DNA of 64,000 nt from Chryseobacterium aureum (GCF_003971235.1 NZ_CP034661.1:1984001-2048000), one strand, 5' to 3'; shown: positions 18,963 through 28,824, numbered from the stretch's first letter. Numbers and translations: made by a program. Notes: generated by a model from the sequence alone, not told the origin.

Positions 18963-20360
18963 TTAATCAACTTTATTTTTTGCAACTTGAGCCATAAGCT
19001 CTGCTTCTACTGCTACTGCATCTCCCACATATCCATACCCCTGCATATGAACAATTCCCCTTCTGATAGGCTCTATCAATTCAATTTTGAAGATCAGCGT
19101 ATCTCCCGGAATCACTTTTCTCTTGAATTTCACCTTATCAATTTTGATGAAATAAGTGGAATAATTTTCAGGATCCGGAACGCTTGCCAGTACAAGAATA
19201 CCTCCTGTCTGTGCCAATGCTTCTACCTGAAGTACTCCAGGCATTACAGGCTCCTTAGGGAAGTGTCCTACGAAGAATGGCTCATTCATGGTTACATTTT
19301 TCAATCCTACTACATGAGAGTCTGAAAGTTCAAGAACTTTATCAATTAACAGGAACGGAGGTCTGTGAGGCATAAGCTTCATAATTCCGTTGATATCAAA
19401 TACAGGTTCTTTCGTCAGGTCAAAATCCGGAACGTTTTTCTTTTTCTGCAATTTCCATTGGCGGTTTAGTTTTTTCGCAAACTGGGTATTCACGTAGTGT
19501 CCCGGTTTGTTGGCAATAACTTTACCTTTTATTTTTACTCCTGCCAATGCAAGGTCACCGATTACATCCAGTAATTTGTGTCTTGCCGCTTCGTTAGGAT
19601 AATTTAAATTCAGATTGTCAAGAATACCGTTGGGTCTGATGGATACATTGTCTTTTCCAAAGGCTTTCTTTAATTTTTCTGTAGTTTCAGGCGTAAGATC
19701 TTTGTCTACATACACAATGGCATTGGAAATATCTCCGCCTTTGATCAAACCATGATCTAAAAGCATTTCCAATTCATGCAGGAAACTGAATGTTCTTGCT
19801 GATGAGATTTCGTCTTTAAATTCCGAAATATTTTTAAGAGTAGCATTCTGGGTTCCTAAGACTTTAGTCCCAAAATCTACCATCGTAGTTACTTCGTAAG
19901 TATCTGAAGGAATGATTGTGATTTCCGAACCGGTAGCCGGATCACTGTATGTAAGAACTTCTTTTACTACAAGATATTCTCTCGCTATGCTCTGTTCTGT
20001 AACCCCTACACTTTCAATGGCTTCCACAAAGTACTTTGATGAACCATCCAGAATAGGAGGTTCAGAGGCATCCATTTCTAAAACAGCGTTATCAATATCA
20101 CAACCAACCAAAGCCGCTAAAAGGTGCTCACAGGTAGTAATTTTTACCCCTAATTTTTCTAATGTAGTTCCTCTTTCTGTTGCTACAACATAATTTACAT
20201 CTGCTTCTACCTGAGGATGTCCCTCCAGGTCTGTTCTTACAAATACAAAACCTGTATTTTCTTTAGCAGGTTTAATGGTAAGTTTTACTTCTTTACCAGT
20301 GTGAAGACCAATTCCAGAAAGAGTAACCTCTTGCTGAAGTGTTTTTTGCATATCACTCAT
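18963..20360 (-). CDS. lpxC-fabZ: Bifunctional LpxC deacetylase / FabZ dehydratase
   Basis: 465 aa. Residues about 1-310 are LpxC, the Zn-dependent UDP-3-O-acyl-GlcNAc deacetylase ([16 protein letters not shown] with the metal His, [12 protein letters not shown], and [11 protein letters not shown]). Residues about 320-465 are FabZ, the 3-hydroxyacyl-ACP dehydratase ([16 protein letters not shown], catalytic His in [15 protein letters not shown], and Glu in [10 protein letters not shown]). The fusion is the normal state in Bacteroidota. The ATG at 20358-20360 overlaps the stop of lpxD by eight bases; frames reaching 20387 lack a good start. Confidence 0.95.
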   Translation of the reverse strand: MSDMQKTLQQEVTLSGIGLHTGKEVKLTIKPAKENTGFVFVRTDLEGHPQVEADVNYVVATERGTTLEKLGVKITTCEHLLAALVGCDIDNAVLEMDASEPPILDGSSKYFVEAIESVGVTEQSIAREYLVVKEVLTYSDPATGSEITIIPSDTYEVTTMVDFGTKVLGTQNATLKNISEFKDEISSARTFSFLHELEMLLDHGLIKGGDISNAIVYVDKDLTPETTEKLKKAFGKDNVSIRPNGILDNLNLNYPNEAARHKLLDVIGDLALAGVKIKGKVIANKPGHYVNTQFAKKLNRQWKLQKKKNVPDFDLTKEPVFDINGIMKLMPHRPPFLLIDKVLELSDSHVVGLKNVTMNEPFFVGHFPKEPVMPGVLQVEALAQTGGILVLASVPDPENYSTYFIKIDKVKFKRKVIPGDTLIFKIELIEPIRRGIVHMQGYGYVGDAVAVEAELMAQVAKNKVD

Positions 20361-21384
20361 TAGTATTATCTTTTGAGTTATTCTCAAGATTATTTATTCT
20401 GTTTACGATTCCAGGTAAATTCCTGAAATGAACATAGCTTCTCAAATAGTCATTGTAAGTAATTGCGGGCGATCCATACAGGGTTTCTCTGTCATTGACG
20501 CTGGAATTTACTCCGCTCTGAGCCTGAATTTTCACCTGATTTCCTATTTTGATATGTCCTACAATTCCCACCTGACCACCAATCTGGTTCCAGTCTCCAA
20601 TAGTAGTAGAACCTGCAATTCCTGCTTGTGCTGCAATTACATTATTCTGACCTATTTTCACATTGTGGGCAATCTGAATCAGGTTATCAATTTTAGTTCC
20701 TTTCCCTATAATAGTAGAACCTATTGTAGCCCTGTCTATACTACAGTTTGAACCAATTTCCACATCATCTTCAATAATTACATTGCCAAGCTGTGGTATT
20801 TTCTTGAAGCCTTCGGCTGTTGCCTGGAAGCCAAACCCGTCCCCCCCGATTACCGTATTGGAATGAATCACACAGTTATCTCCAATGATACAGTAGTCAT
20901 AGATTCTGGCACCGCTGTCTATCTTACAGTTTTTACCAATTTTTACTCCTTTTCCTATATATACATGTGGATAAATCTGTGATCCTTCCCCGATTTTAGC
21001 TTTTTCAGAAACATAGGTAAATGCTCCTATATAAGCTTTATCTCCTATAACAGCTGTATCGTGGATGGAAGAACCATTTTCAATACCTTCTTTTCTTCCC
21101 TGCATTTCCTGATATAAATTCATCAGGATCTGAAAAGAAAGATAGGCATCTTTTACAACGATTAAGGTAGGGTTATAACTATTTTTATTCAGAAGCTGTT
21201 CTGAAACGATGATAACAGAGCATTGTGAGGTATCCAGAAAATGAGAAAACCGATCTTGTGCTATAAAAGAAAGATGTCCTGACTCACCATTTTCAATTGG
21301 TGAAACTCCTGTAATAAGTGCATTCTCATCACCTATTATTTTTCCGTCAATAAAACTTGCAATTTGCGAAGCTGTAAATTCCAT
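20353..21384 (-). CDS. lpxD: UDP-3-O-acylglucosamine N-acyltransferase
   Basis: A 343-aa third enzyme of lipid A synthesis. Uridine-binding domain (1-100), then left-handed beta-helix with [22 protein letters not shown] holding the catalytic His (about 240), and a C-terminal helix. The ATG at 21382-21384 gives [15 protein letters not shown], the usual start; the codon at 21393 is TTG. The predicted promoter at 21391-21419 puts the transcript start at about the ATG, so this mRNA may be nearly leaderless. It heads the lpxD / lpxC-fabZ / lpxA operon. Confidence 0.95.
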   Translation of the reverse strand: MEFTASQIASFIDGKIIGDENALITGVSPIENGESGHLSFIAQDRFSHFLDTSQCSVIIVSEQLLNKNSYNPTLIVVKDAYLSFQILMNLYQEMQGRKEGIENGSSIHDTAVIGDKAYIGAFTYVSEKAKIGEGSQIYPHVYIGKGVKIGKNCKIDSGARIYDYCIIGDNCVIHSNTVIGGDGFGFQATAEGFKKIPQLGNVIIEDDVEIGSNCSIDRATIGSTIIGKGTKIDNLIQIAHNVKIGQNNVIAAQAGIAGSTTIGDWNQIGGQVGIVGHIKIGNQVKIQAQSGVNSSVNDRETLYGSPAITYNDYLRSYVHFRNLPGIVNRINNLENNSKDNTNE

Positions 21385-21390
21385 ATTCTG

Positions 21391-21419
21391 CAAAGATAAG
21401 AAATTCTAGAATTTGCAAA
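21391..21419 (-). promoter_or_regulatory. Predicted promoter of the lipid A operon
   Basis: On the minus strand TTTG (21419-21416), 17-base spacer, TATCTTTG (21398-21391). The transcript start would fall about six bases later, next to the lpxD ATG at 21384. Confidence 0.6.
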
Positions 21420-21455
21420 CATTTTTTAATTTCAGATCGTAAATTTTAATATTCT

Positions 21456-22682
21456 TTAAGAGTCTAGTCTGGAGATATCCCTTGGAAACATAAAGATATA
21501 CCGGGTTGTTTTATTAACGATCAACCCTGATAAAAGCTGATCTTCCGATTCATGCAGCTTTGTTCTCTTACCATTTTTATGCAGTAGATAGATGGGTTGT
21601 TTCTCAGCATGGTACGGTAAAAGTTTTCGCTTTATTTCGTGCACCAGTTCTATTCCATTAGTAATTCCGAAAAATTCATTGCTTTTTTTTATCTTTTCAT
21701 CAATTATTTCCTGATTAAACGGATGTGATGAAATAATGGTTTTAGGTAAATTTCTTTGAATTACACATTTACACCAATAGGAAAGCACAAAGTCATCTGA
21801 ATTCTGCCATTCTTTCATGGCCTGGATCACATCATTGTCATCAAGCTTTGTGAATCTTTCTATATCTTCATCCGTTGCAGCGCTCTTTTCGCGGTATAAA
21901 AAATACTCCAGATTTTCAGTTGCAGGAAGCTCAGTTCCCTGGGAAATGAGGTATTTTGCTCTTTCAAGGATTTTCACCAATAGAAATTCTGCCAGGGCGG
22001 AAGTTTTATGATAATAGACCTGCCAGTACATGAACATTCTGGCGGTGAGAAAATTTTCAATGGAATAAATTCCTTTTGCATCAATAACCAGCTCGCCTTC
22101 TTCGCAAACATTCATCATGGAAATAATTCGCTGCGTATTAATATTTCCTTCAGATACCCCTGTAAAAAAACTGTCTCTTTTCAAATAATCCAGACGGTCA
22201 ACATCTAACTGTGAAGAGATCAGCTGATTGAAAAACTTCCTGTGATATTTCCCCTGAAACATTTCAATCGCCATTGATAGCTGACCGTTAAATTCCTCAT
22301 TCAGTTTATTCATCAGCAGTAAAGAAAGATTTTCATGATGCCAGTCATCCATCAGCATACTTTCTAAAGCATGTGAAAACGGACCATGACCAATATCATG
22401 CATCAGAATTGCCAGCATGGCTCCTTTTTCCTCTTCTTCAGAAATCTTCACGCCTTTCTGCTTCAATGTTTCCAAAGCTGTAAACATCAGATGCATCGCT
22501 CCCAAAGCATGATGGAATCTTGTATGGGTAGCTCCGGGAAAGATCAGGTTCAAGAGCCCCGTCTGCCCTATTCTTCTCAATCTCTGAAAGTAAGGATGTT
22601 CAATGATATCAAATAAAATTTCGTGTGGAATTTTGATAAATCCGTGAACAGGATCGTTGATAATTTTTAGCTTATTCTGCAT
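21456..22682 (-). CDS. HD-domain phosphohydrolase
   Basis: 408 aa from the ATG at 22680-22682 (MQNKLKIINDPVHGFI); another ATG at 22715 adds eleven residues but coincides with a -7 box TAACTTTG at 22703-22710. The HD metal site is complete: RFHHALGAMHLM, then ILMHDIGHGPFSHALE, and a later D in SQLDVDRLDYLKRD. The family is related to dGTPases and SAMHD1-like triphosphohydrolases, which remove triphosphate from dNTPs. It lies just upstream of lpxD on the same strand but lpxD has its own promoter. Confidence 0.85.
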   Translation of the reverse strand: MQNKLKIINDPVHGFIKIPHEILFDIIEHPYFQRLRRIGQTGLLNLIFPGATHTRFHHALGAMHLMFTALETLKQKGVKISEEEEKGAMLAILMHDIGHGPFSHALESMLMDDWHHENLSLLLMNKLNEEFNGQLSMAIEMFQGKYHRKFFNQLISSQLDVDRLDYLKRDSFFTGVSEGNINTQRIISMMNVCEEGELVIDAKGIYSIENFLTARMFMYWQVYYHKTSALAEFLLVKILERAKYLISQGTELPATENLEYFLYREKSAATDEDIERFTKLDDNDVIQAMKEWQNSDDFVLSYWCKCVIQRNLPKTIISSHPFNQEIIDEKIKKSNEFFGITNGIELVHEIKRKLLPYHAEKQPIYLLHKNGKRTKLHESEDQLLSGLIVNKTTRYIFMFPRDISRLDS

Positions 22683-22789
22683 TGAAACGTCAATATTAGG
22701 AACAAAGTTAGGCATTTTAAATTTGAGTTCCGGTTAATTTCATGTTAAAAGAAAACAGGTCAACTTTTAGGATTTATTCCTTAAAAACG

Positions 22790-22821
22790 TTTGTAGCTGT
22801 TGTATTTTAAGCCTATCTTTG
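22790..22821 (+). promoter_or_regulatory. Predicted promoter of the S41 peptidase gene
   Basis: TTTG (22790-22793), a 20-base spacer and TATCTTTG (22814-22821) match the Bacteroidota consensus. The ATG follows 23 bases later. Confidence 0.65.
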
Positions 22822-22844
22822 AGTGAGAAACGCCACCACTTTTA

Positions 22845-24485
22845 ATGAGAAAACACGCTCTTTTCCTTTTATTATTTTTAAGTTTAAATTTTCCCTCACA
22901 AATTCTGACTGAAACACAAAAACTGGAATCCCTCTGCAGAGTTTGGGGGTTTTTAAAATATTATCATCCCAACGTAGCCAAAGGAAACCTGAACTGGGAC
23001 AAGCAGCTTTTTCAAAAAATTAATGAACTGGAAAATATCACGGATAAACAGTCTTTAAATAATTTGTATTCGGAATGGATGGAAAACCTTGGAGAAGTTC
23101 CTTTATGCAAAGAATGTTCTGTAAAAGATCATAAAGTGTACTTCCTTAAAAATTTTGACTTAAGCTGGATTGACAATTCTCAAATTTTCTCAAGAGACGT
23201 CACTAAGAAGCTCCGATACATTGAAAACAACCGGAATTTAGGAGACAATCACTATTTCGGAAAAGGCGGCAGAAAAATATATTTCAGAAACGAAAAATCA
23301 TACGGCTCAGAGTTTACATCCAAAGCAGTCAGCCTGCTGGAGTTATTCAGATACTGGAATTATGCAGAGTATTTTTTTCCTTATAAGTACGAAACCGATC
23401 AGAGCTGGAATACCGTTCTTACAGAAATGATCCCAAAGTTTCTGATGGCTTCCAATACAACAGATTATCACTTAGCATTGGCAGAACTGGTTGCCAAAAC
23501 AGATGACTCACATGCTTATTTTTTTTCTAAAGAGATTTACAGTACGCTGTATGGCAGCCGAAAGGTTCCTGTAGAATATTCTTACGCTGAAGGAAAATTA
23601 GTGGTTACAAAAATTAACAAAACCCGGCCCAAAAGTCAAAACCCTCTGCTTCCGGGAGATGTCATTTATGATATTGAAGGAAAAACAATTCCCCAGCTGA
23701 TTAACTTTCTGGGAAAATATGTACCGGCATCTAATTCATGGGGTAAAGTCAGCAAAATAAAAGATAAGCTTCTTTTCAGCAAGAAGGATTCTATTGCTTT
23801 AAAAATTGAAAGAGGCGGACAAAATCTGGAAATAACCACCAAAACCTATATCGTTAAGGATATTATCCGTGAAAAAATTCCGGTTCACAAAAAGTGGAAA
23901 TTCATTGATGAAGAAGAGAAAATCGGATATGTCAATATGGGAATCATAGAAAAAGAAGACTTGGATAAGATGTTTGCAGATTTAAGAACTGTAAAATCCA
24001 TTATTTTTGATCTCAGGAATTATCCCAGAAAAACGATCATCCCGCTAAGTTATCTTCTTCTTCCACAGCCTTCGGTTTATTATCAGTTTACTTTTCCTGA
24101 TACGAGCTATCCCGGTAAATTTTACGGGAGAAAAAACGTCACCGGCAGAAAAAATACTGAATACTATAAAGGAAATGTCATCGTTCTAGTAGATGAGAAT
24201 ACCCAAAGCCAGGCAGAAACCACTGTAATGATGCTCAAACAGCATCCGAAAGCTAAAGTTTTTGGCAGCAATACCTCAGGAGCCAACGGGGATGTTATTA
24301 TTTTTAAAATTGCTGATCTTGACACAAGATTTTCCGGTCTTGGAGCCTATTACCCTGACGGAAGGGAAACTCAGCGGATGGGAATTATTCCGGACGTCAT
24401 TGTAAAACCTACGGTAAGCGGCCTTCAAAACGGAAAAGACGAAGTTCTGGAAAAAGCTTTGGAATATATAAAAACAACCGAATAA
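22845..24485 (+). CDS. S41-family (tail-specific) peptidase
   Basis: A 546-aa secreted or periplasmic serine peptidase. Signal peptide MRKHALFLLLFLSLNFPSQ. A PDZ-like region around residues 235-330 (PLLPGDVIYDIEGKTI) precedes the S41 catalytic domain (about 360-535): VLVDENTQSQAETTVMML carries the nucleophile Ser, followed by GANGDV and a C-terminal GIIPDVIVKPT. The length is typical for flavobacterial members. It is divergent from the HD hydrolase and 132 bases upstream of porX. Confidence 0.87.
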   Translation: MRKHALFLLLFLSLNFPSQILTETQKLESLCRVWGFLKYYHPNVAKGNLNWDKQLFQKINELENITDKQSLNNLYSEWMENLGEVPLCKECSVKDHKVYFLKNFDLSWIDNSQIFSRDVTKKLRYIENNRNLGDNHYFGKGGRKIYFRNEKSYGSEFTSKAVSLLELFRYWNYAEYFFPYKYETDQSWNTVLTEMIPKFLMASNTTDYHLALAELVAKTDDSHAYFFSKEIYSTLYGSRKVPVEYSYAEGKLVVTKINKTRPKSQNPLLPGDVIYDIEGKTIPQLINFLGKYVPASNSWGKVSKIKDKLLFSKKDSIALKIERGGQNLEITTKTYIVKDIIREKIPVHKKWKFIDEEEKIGYVNMGIIEKEDLDKMFADLRTVKSIIFDLRNYPRKTIIPLSYLLLPQPSVYYQFTFPDTSYPGKFYGRKNVTGRKNTEYYKGNVIVLVDENTQSQAETTVMMLKQHPKAKVFGSNTSGANGDVIIFKIADLDTRFSGLGAYYPDGRETQRMGIIPDVIVKPTVSGLQNGKDEVLEKALEYIKTTE

Positions 24486-24617
24486 AGGGAACAAAATTGT
24501 GAAATATTAAATGGTATTTTCATTTAACTAATATTTAACTTTTAATATTTCTATTTTGTGAGATTTTAAAAGGATTTGGTCAACATTTTGATACAATAAC
24601 CATGTAAAAAATAAATT

Positions 24618-26162
24618 ATGTCAGAAAAGATATTATGGATAGATGATGAAATAGATTTACTTAAACCTCATATCGTATTTTTAGAAAAAAAGGGTTACCA
24701 GGTAACTCCGGTTAATAATGTGAACGAGGCTTTGGAACTTATGGATTCAGAGAAATTTGCTTTAACGTTAATTGACGAAAATATGCCCGGTATTTCCGGC
24801 CTTGAAGCCATCCCTATGATTAAGGATAAAGATAATTCCTTAAAAATTGTGATGGTAACCAAAAGCGAAGAGGAACATATTATGGAAGAAGCCATCGGAT
24901 CTCAGATCGCCGACTATATATTAAAGCCTGTAAATCCAAATCAGATATTACTTTCCCTCAAAAAAAACCTTCAGGAAGATAATCTGGTGGAGCAAAAAAC
25001 GATCCTACAGTACCAGCAGGAGTTCAGAAACCTTTCTATGGAACTTTCTTACCTGAGAACGTATCAGGAATGGGCAGAATATTATAAAAAAATTCTCAGC
25101 TGGGAAATCAAATTTGATAAAGTGGCAGACAATGAATTTGCCGATTTGCTTCAGTCTCAGAAAGAAGAGGCCAATATTCAGTTTGCCAAGTTTATTGAGA
25201 AAAATTATGAAGGATGGCTTACGGATTCAGACAAGCCTATGATGAGCCATACTCTTTTCAAAGAAAAAGTAAAGCCTGAAGTGGAAAAAGAGAAAGTTCT
25301 ATTATTAATGGTAGATAATCTCCGCTATGATCAATGGAAAGTGATTGAACCTTTATTTACAAAATATTATAATAAAGTTTCAGAAGATTACTACTACAGC
25401 ATCCTTCCTACCGCTACACAATATGCAAGGAATTCTTTTTTTGCAGGGCTAATGCCTTCTGAGATAGAGAAACGTTTCCCGGATAAATGGTTTAATGATA
25501 ATGAAGAAGGAAACAAAAATGAGTTTGAACGTGACTTCCTGGAAGATCAGATGAAAAGAATCGGCCTGGGATCAAAGTCTATGAAGTATCTTAAAGTACT
25601 GAATGCAGATTTTGAAAGAAAGATCTATGATGATTTCAACCAGCATAAAAATAATGACCTCCTGGTCATTGTATATAACTTTATCGATATCCTTTCCCAC
25701 GCAAAGACAGACAACCATATCGTAGACCAGCTGATCCGTGATGATAAAACTTTCCGTTCTCTTACCTTTAACTGGTTTGAAAACTCTTCTTTACTGAAGA
25801 TCATTAAAACAGCGGCAGAAAACGGATATAAACTGGTTATCACTACAGACCATGGAACAGTATACGTTAAAAAACCGAGCAAAGTGGTAGGAGACAGGGA
25901 AACCTCTACCAATATCCGATACAAAACAGGTAAAAGTTTAACCTATGATGACAGTGATGTATGGGCAATTACCAATCCTGAAAAGCTTTTCCTGCCTAAA
26001 GGTAATCTAAGTTCAAAATATATTTTTGCTAAAAACAATATATTCCTGGCATACCCTAAAAATTACAATCACTTTGTTAATTATTACAAAGAGACTTATC
26101 AACATGGAGGAATTTCACTGGAAGAGTGCATTATTCCTATCAGTATTTTAGAACCCAAGTAG
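24618..26162 (+). CDS. porX: T9SS response regulator PorX (receiver + PglZ)
   Basis: A 514-aa regulator of type IX secretion. Residues 1-120 form a receiver domain with D9/D10, phosphoacceptor D53 (LIDENMP), T81 and K103. An all-alpha linker follows, then a PglZ / alkaline-phosphatase-like domain from about 220 (LLLMVDNLRYDQW, ATQYARNSFFAG, TDHGTVYV), which in known PorX hydrolyses oligonucleotides. PorX works with the sensor PorY and the sigma factor SigP; neither is in the window. The C-terminus QHGGISLEECIIPI is conserved. It has its own terminator. Confidence 0.94.
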   Translation: MSEKILWIDDEIDLLKPHIVFLEKKGYQVTPVNNVNEALELMDSEKFALTLIDENMPGISGLEAIPMIKDKDNSLKIVMVTKSEEEHIMEEAIGSQIADYILKPVNPNQILLSLKKNLQEDNLVEQKTILQYQQEFRNLSMELSYLRTYQEWAEYYKKILSWEIKFDKVADNEFADLLQSQKEEANIQFAKFIEKNYEGWLTDSDKPMMSHTLFKEKVKPEVEKEKVLLLMVDNLRYDQWKVIEPLFTKYYNKVSEDYYYSILPTATQYARNSFFAGLMPSEIEKRFPDKWFNDNEEGNKNEFERDFLEDQMKRIGLGSKSMKYLKVLNADFERKIYDDFNQHKNNDLLVIVYNFIDILSHAKTDNHIVDQLIRDDKTFRSLTFNWFENSSLLKIIKTAAENGYKLVITTDHGTVYVKKPSKVVGDRETSTNIRYKTGKSLTYDDSDVWAITNPEKLFLPKGNLSSKYIFAKNNIFLAYPKNYNHFVNYYKETYQHGGISLEECIIPISILEPK

Positions 26163-26192
26163 TTTTTTTCATAGTTTATTTAATTGGGTTAG

Positions 26193-26224
26193 AATCGGAA
26201 AAAATCGAATGATTTTTTCCGATT
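26193..26224 (+). terminator. Rho-independent terminator of porX
   Basis: AATCGGAAAAAATC stem (26193-26206), four-base loop, perfect complement, then T-run. Confidence 0.88.
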
Positions 26225-26283
26225 TTTTCTTTAAGGCATTCATTTTGCATACAGAAAGACACACACATTAATAATATACACTT

Positions 26284-26661
26284 ATGAAAAAACACATTTT
26301 TATTGCCGCAGCATCTGCCGCATTATTTTTAACTTCATGTAATAAGGAAAAGAAAGCAACAGATTCTGCTTCCACTCCTGTAGACAGTATTGCTTCTAAG
26401 CCTTCTGATTCAGCAGCTGTGGCAGCCACTCAGGATGAAATTGTAAAAAGTACTTCGAAAGACAAAAGTGGAAAAACCCTGGATATGACATTCAACAATA
26501 CCAAAAATACAGCTACTGTAGTATTCAACAATGAAACGATTGAGCTGCAGGGACAAAAGCCTGCATCAGGAATATGGTATAAGAATGATCATTACGAGCT
26601 GAGAGGAAAAGGAGAAGAAATAGAACTGACCAAAGACGGTAAAACAGTTTTCAAAAAATAA
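26284..26661 (+). CDS. Lipoprotein with lysozyme-inhibitor (MliC)-like domain
   Basis: 125 aa. Lipoprotein signal with lipobox LTSC (Cys at about 19), a Ser/Ala/Asp-rich low-complexity linker (about 25-55), then a compact beta-rich domain: DMTFNNTKNTATVVFNNETIEL, ASGIWYKNDHYELRGKGEEIEL. The pattern (variable strand, ASG.Y, Y.L.GKG.E) resembles MliC/PliC inhibitors of C-type lysozyme, which protect peptidoglycan from host lysozyme. The match is by eye. A terminator follows. Confidence 0.65.
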   Translation: MKKHIFIAAASAALFLTSCNKEKKATDSASTPVDSIASKPSDSAAVAATQDEIVKSTSKDKSGKTLDMTFNNTKNTATVVFNNETIELQGQKPASGIWYKNDHYELRGKGEEIELTKDGKTVFKK

Positions 26662-26682
26662 AATCACTTTATTACATATAAA

Positions 26683-26713
26683 AAAGTCGGGGTTGAAATT
26701 CAAAACCGGCTTT
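26683..26713 (+). terminator. Terminator after the MliC-like lipoprotein gene
   Basis: AAAGTCGG / CCGGCTTT outer stem and TTGAA / TTCAA inner stem, followed by a T-run. Confidence 0.6.
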
Positions 26714-26762
26714 TTTATTTCCACTTTTTTCTTATTGTTCATATCTTCGTAAAAAATAAATC

Positions 26763-27053
26763 ATGTTTATTATTTCGCTTACCTATAAGAGTTCTATTGA
26801 AAATATAGAGCAGCTTATTCCCTCCCACGATATTTTTCTTAATAAACATTACGAATCAGGGCATTTTATAGCTTCCGGAAGGAAAGAACCCAGAACAGGA
26901 GGGATCATCATAGCCAATGCAGCCTCTAAAAATGAGATCGAACAGATTATCACTGAAGATCCTTTTTATATTCATAAGATCGCAGATTATGAGATCACGG
27001 CATTTGTTCCTTCGAAATACAATGAAAATTTTAAACTTTTTATAGAAGACTAA
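26763..27053 (+). CDS. YciI-family protein
   Basis: A 96-aa ferredoxin-like fold protein of the YCII family. Visible features: an early beta strand (FIISLTYK), the dyad region with HDIFLNKHYESGHFIASGR, and DPFYIHKIADYEITAF near the end. Some members are hydrolases or isomerases using a His-Asp pair; substrates are mostly unknown. Its stop overlaps the next start (TAATG), so it is translationally coupled to exonuclease III. Confidence 0.85.
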   Translation: MFIISLTYKSSIENIEQLIPSHDIFLNKHYESGHFIASGRKEPRTGGIIIANAASKNEIEQIITEDPFYIHKIADYEITAFVPSKYNENFKLFIED

Positions 27054-27817
27054 TGAAATTAATCACTTATAATGTGAACGGAATCAGAGCCGCTTTCACT
27101 AAAGATTTTTTAGGCTGGTTAAAAGCCGCCGACCCGGACATCATCTGTATCCAGGAGAGTAAAGCCGGAAACGATCAGATCGATATTGAAAGTCTTGAAA
27201 AACTAGGATACCACAGTTATTGGCACTCAGCGGTGAGAAAAGGCTACAGCGGTGTCGGAATTGCTTCCAAAATCAAACCTAATCATGTAGAGTATGGCTG
27301 CGGCATCGAAAGCTATGATAATGAAGGAAGAATTATCCGTGCAGATTTTGACGGGTTTTCAGCGATCTCAGTATACGTTCCATCTGCATCCAATATTGAG
27401 AGACTGGATTTCAAAATGCAGTTCTGCAATGACTTTCTGGAGTACATTAAAAATTTAAAGAAAGAAATTCCCAATCTGATTATATCCGGTGATTTTAATA
27501 TCTGCCATGAAGCTATCGATATCCACAATCCTATTGGTTTAAAAAACGTTTCAGGGTTCCTTCCTATGGAAAGAGAATGGATGACCAACTTCATCAATGA
27601 ATGTGAGCTAATAGACAGCTTCAGGTATTTCAACAGCAATCCAGATAATTATACATGGTGGAGCTACAGACAAAATTCAAGGGAAAGAAATAAAGGATGG
27701 AGACTGGATTATAACTTTACCTCTTACAGCTTAAAAGATAAGCTTACAAGGGCTGCTATTTTAAAGGAAGCCGTTCATTCTGATCATTGCCCTGCTTTAT
27801 TGGAATTGGATGTATAA
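27053..27817 (+). CDS. xth: Exodeoxyribonuclease III
   Basis: A 254-aa DNA repair enzyme (AP endonuclease and 3'-5' exonuclease). EEP-fold motifs in order: KLITYNVNGIRAA (1-13), CIQESKAG (metal Glu at about 35), SGDFNICHEAIDI, WWSYRQNSRERNKGWRLDY and SDHCPALLEL with the catalytic Asp-His. The length is standard. It overlaps the YciI gene by one base and ends at a strong hairpin. Confidence 0.94.
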   Translation: MKLITYNVNGIRAAFTKDFLGWLKAADPDIICIQESKAGNDQIDIESLEKLGYHSYWHSAVRKGYSGVGIASKIKPNHVEYGCGIESYDNEGRIIRADFDGFSAISVYVPSASNIERLDFKMQFCNDFLEYIKNLKKEIPNLIISGDFNICHEAIDIHNPIGLKNVSGFLPMEREWMTNFINECELIDSFRYFNSNPDNYTWWSYRQNSRERNKGWRLDYNFTSYSLKDKLTRAAILKEAVHSDHCPALLELDV

Positions 27818-27840
27818 ACCCCAAAATAGTAGCGCATACA

Positions 27841-27867
27841 AAAAGCCAGCTGAATCAGCTGGCTTTT
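27841..27867. terminator. Bidirectional terminator
   Basis: AAAAGCCAGCTGA and TCAGCTGGCTTTT arms, flanked by A and T runs, between the convergent exonuclease III and rlpA genes. Confidence 0.88.
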
Positions 27868-27887
27868 TTTTAATTTAAATCATAAAA

Positions 27888-28259
27888 TTAATCGACAATT
27901 TCATATTCAACCGGAATTGTACCATGATTGGTATCTCCGATCTCATCGAACGCTGCTTTAGACATGTCTAAAGATCTTGATGAATGGAAAGGCCCTCTGT
28001 CATTAATTCTTACTATTACCTCTTTACCATTCTTAAGGTTGGTCACCTTAACGTTTGTTCCAAATGGAAGCGTTCTGTTTGCTGCAGTAAACTTTGAGTT
28101 ATCAAAGATTTCTCCGCTAGCGGTTTTTCTACCGTTAAATTTATCGTGGTAGTACGATGCATAACTTGTTTTTTTCGCATCTAAGGCATTACTCGTAAAA
28201 GAATAAACACCCAGGGTTGAAATCATCATTATGATTACGAGAATGAATCTTTTCATCAT
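27888..28259 (-). CDS. RlpA-like septal ring lytic transglycosylase, short form
   Basis: A 123-aa secreted protein: signal peptide (MMKRFILVIIMMISTLGVYSF), then a single double-psi beta-barrel domain with ASYYHDKFNGRKTASGEIF, LPFGTNVKVTNL and VRINDRGPFHSSRSLDMSKAAF. The DPBB Asp and His needed for glycan cleavage are present. It lacks the SPOR domain of enterobacterial RlpA, which is usual in Bacteroidota. The preceding 565 bases upstream carry no gene. Confidence 0.87.
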   Translation of the reverse strand: MMKRFILVIIMMISTLGVYSFTSNALDAKKTSYASYYHDKFNGRKTASGEIFDNSKFTAANRTLPFGTNVKVTNLKNGKEVIVRINDRGPFHSSRSLDMSKAAFDEIGDTNHGTIPVEYEIVD

Positions 28260-28824
28260 TTTGAACTTTTATTGGTTTTGACGGAGCAAATGTATCAGGA
28301 ATCTTTATAAAACCCTATTCAATATGTTAAAAATAGTTAACAAAACACTAAACAAATGTTAACAAACTCCGCAAACTACTATGAACAGGCGATTCAAGCA
28401 ACACTGTTAAAAAACGTTAAAAAAACACCTGAAAAGTTAACATAATTAACTAATTAATACATAATTTAAATTTCAACATTCTATAAATTATTAATAATCA
28501 ATTATTTACAAAATCAGGAAAGTTAAAATAAATCCCATAAAATTAATTATGAATAATTAAAGTCTTAAAACCCGGATGTGAGATAAACTTTCTGACAGAA
28601 GAGATTTGGCTCTGCGTAACCTGGTTTTTAACCCTGCTTTTAACAGATTTTTATTATGTTAAAATTCTCCATTACAATTAATCTCCAACAAATATTAGAT
28701 TTCAATTCTTCAAAAAGACAAACAGATGATTTTAATTACCGAAAAATAAATGAACACAAGTCTTTAAAAATAAAAAACCAATGATTTCTCATTGGTTTCT
28801 GTATGTATATCTCAATAAATTTCT
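28260..28824. other. Gene-free AT-rich region upstream of rlpA
   Basis: 565 bases without a credible ORF. A TACATTTG -7 box on the minus strand at 28294-28287 probably serves rlpA, although no -33 TTG sits at the usual distance. Between about 28324 and 28455 the tetramer/hexamer GTTAA(C/A) recurs six times. The terminator of the secreted-protein gene (28775-28798) is at the far end. Confidence 0.5.
28775..28798 (-). terminator. Rho-independent terminator
   Basis: AAACCAATGA stem, TTTC loop and perfect complement; on the minus strand followed by TTTTTTATTTTT. It lies about 25 bases after the stop at 28825. Confidence 0.85.
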
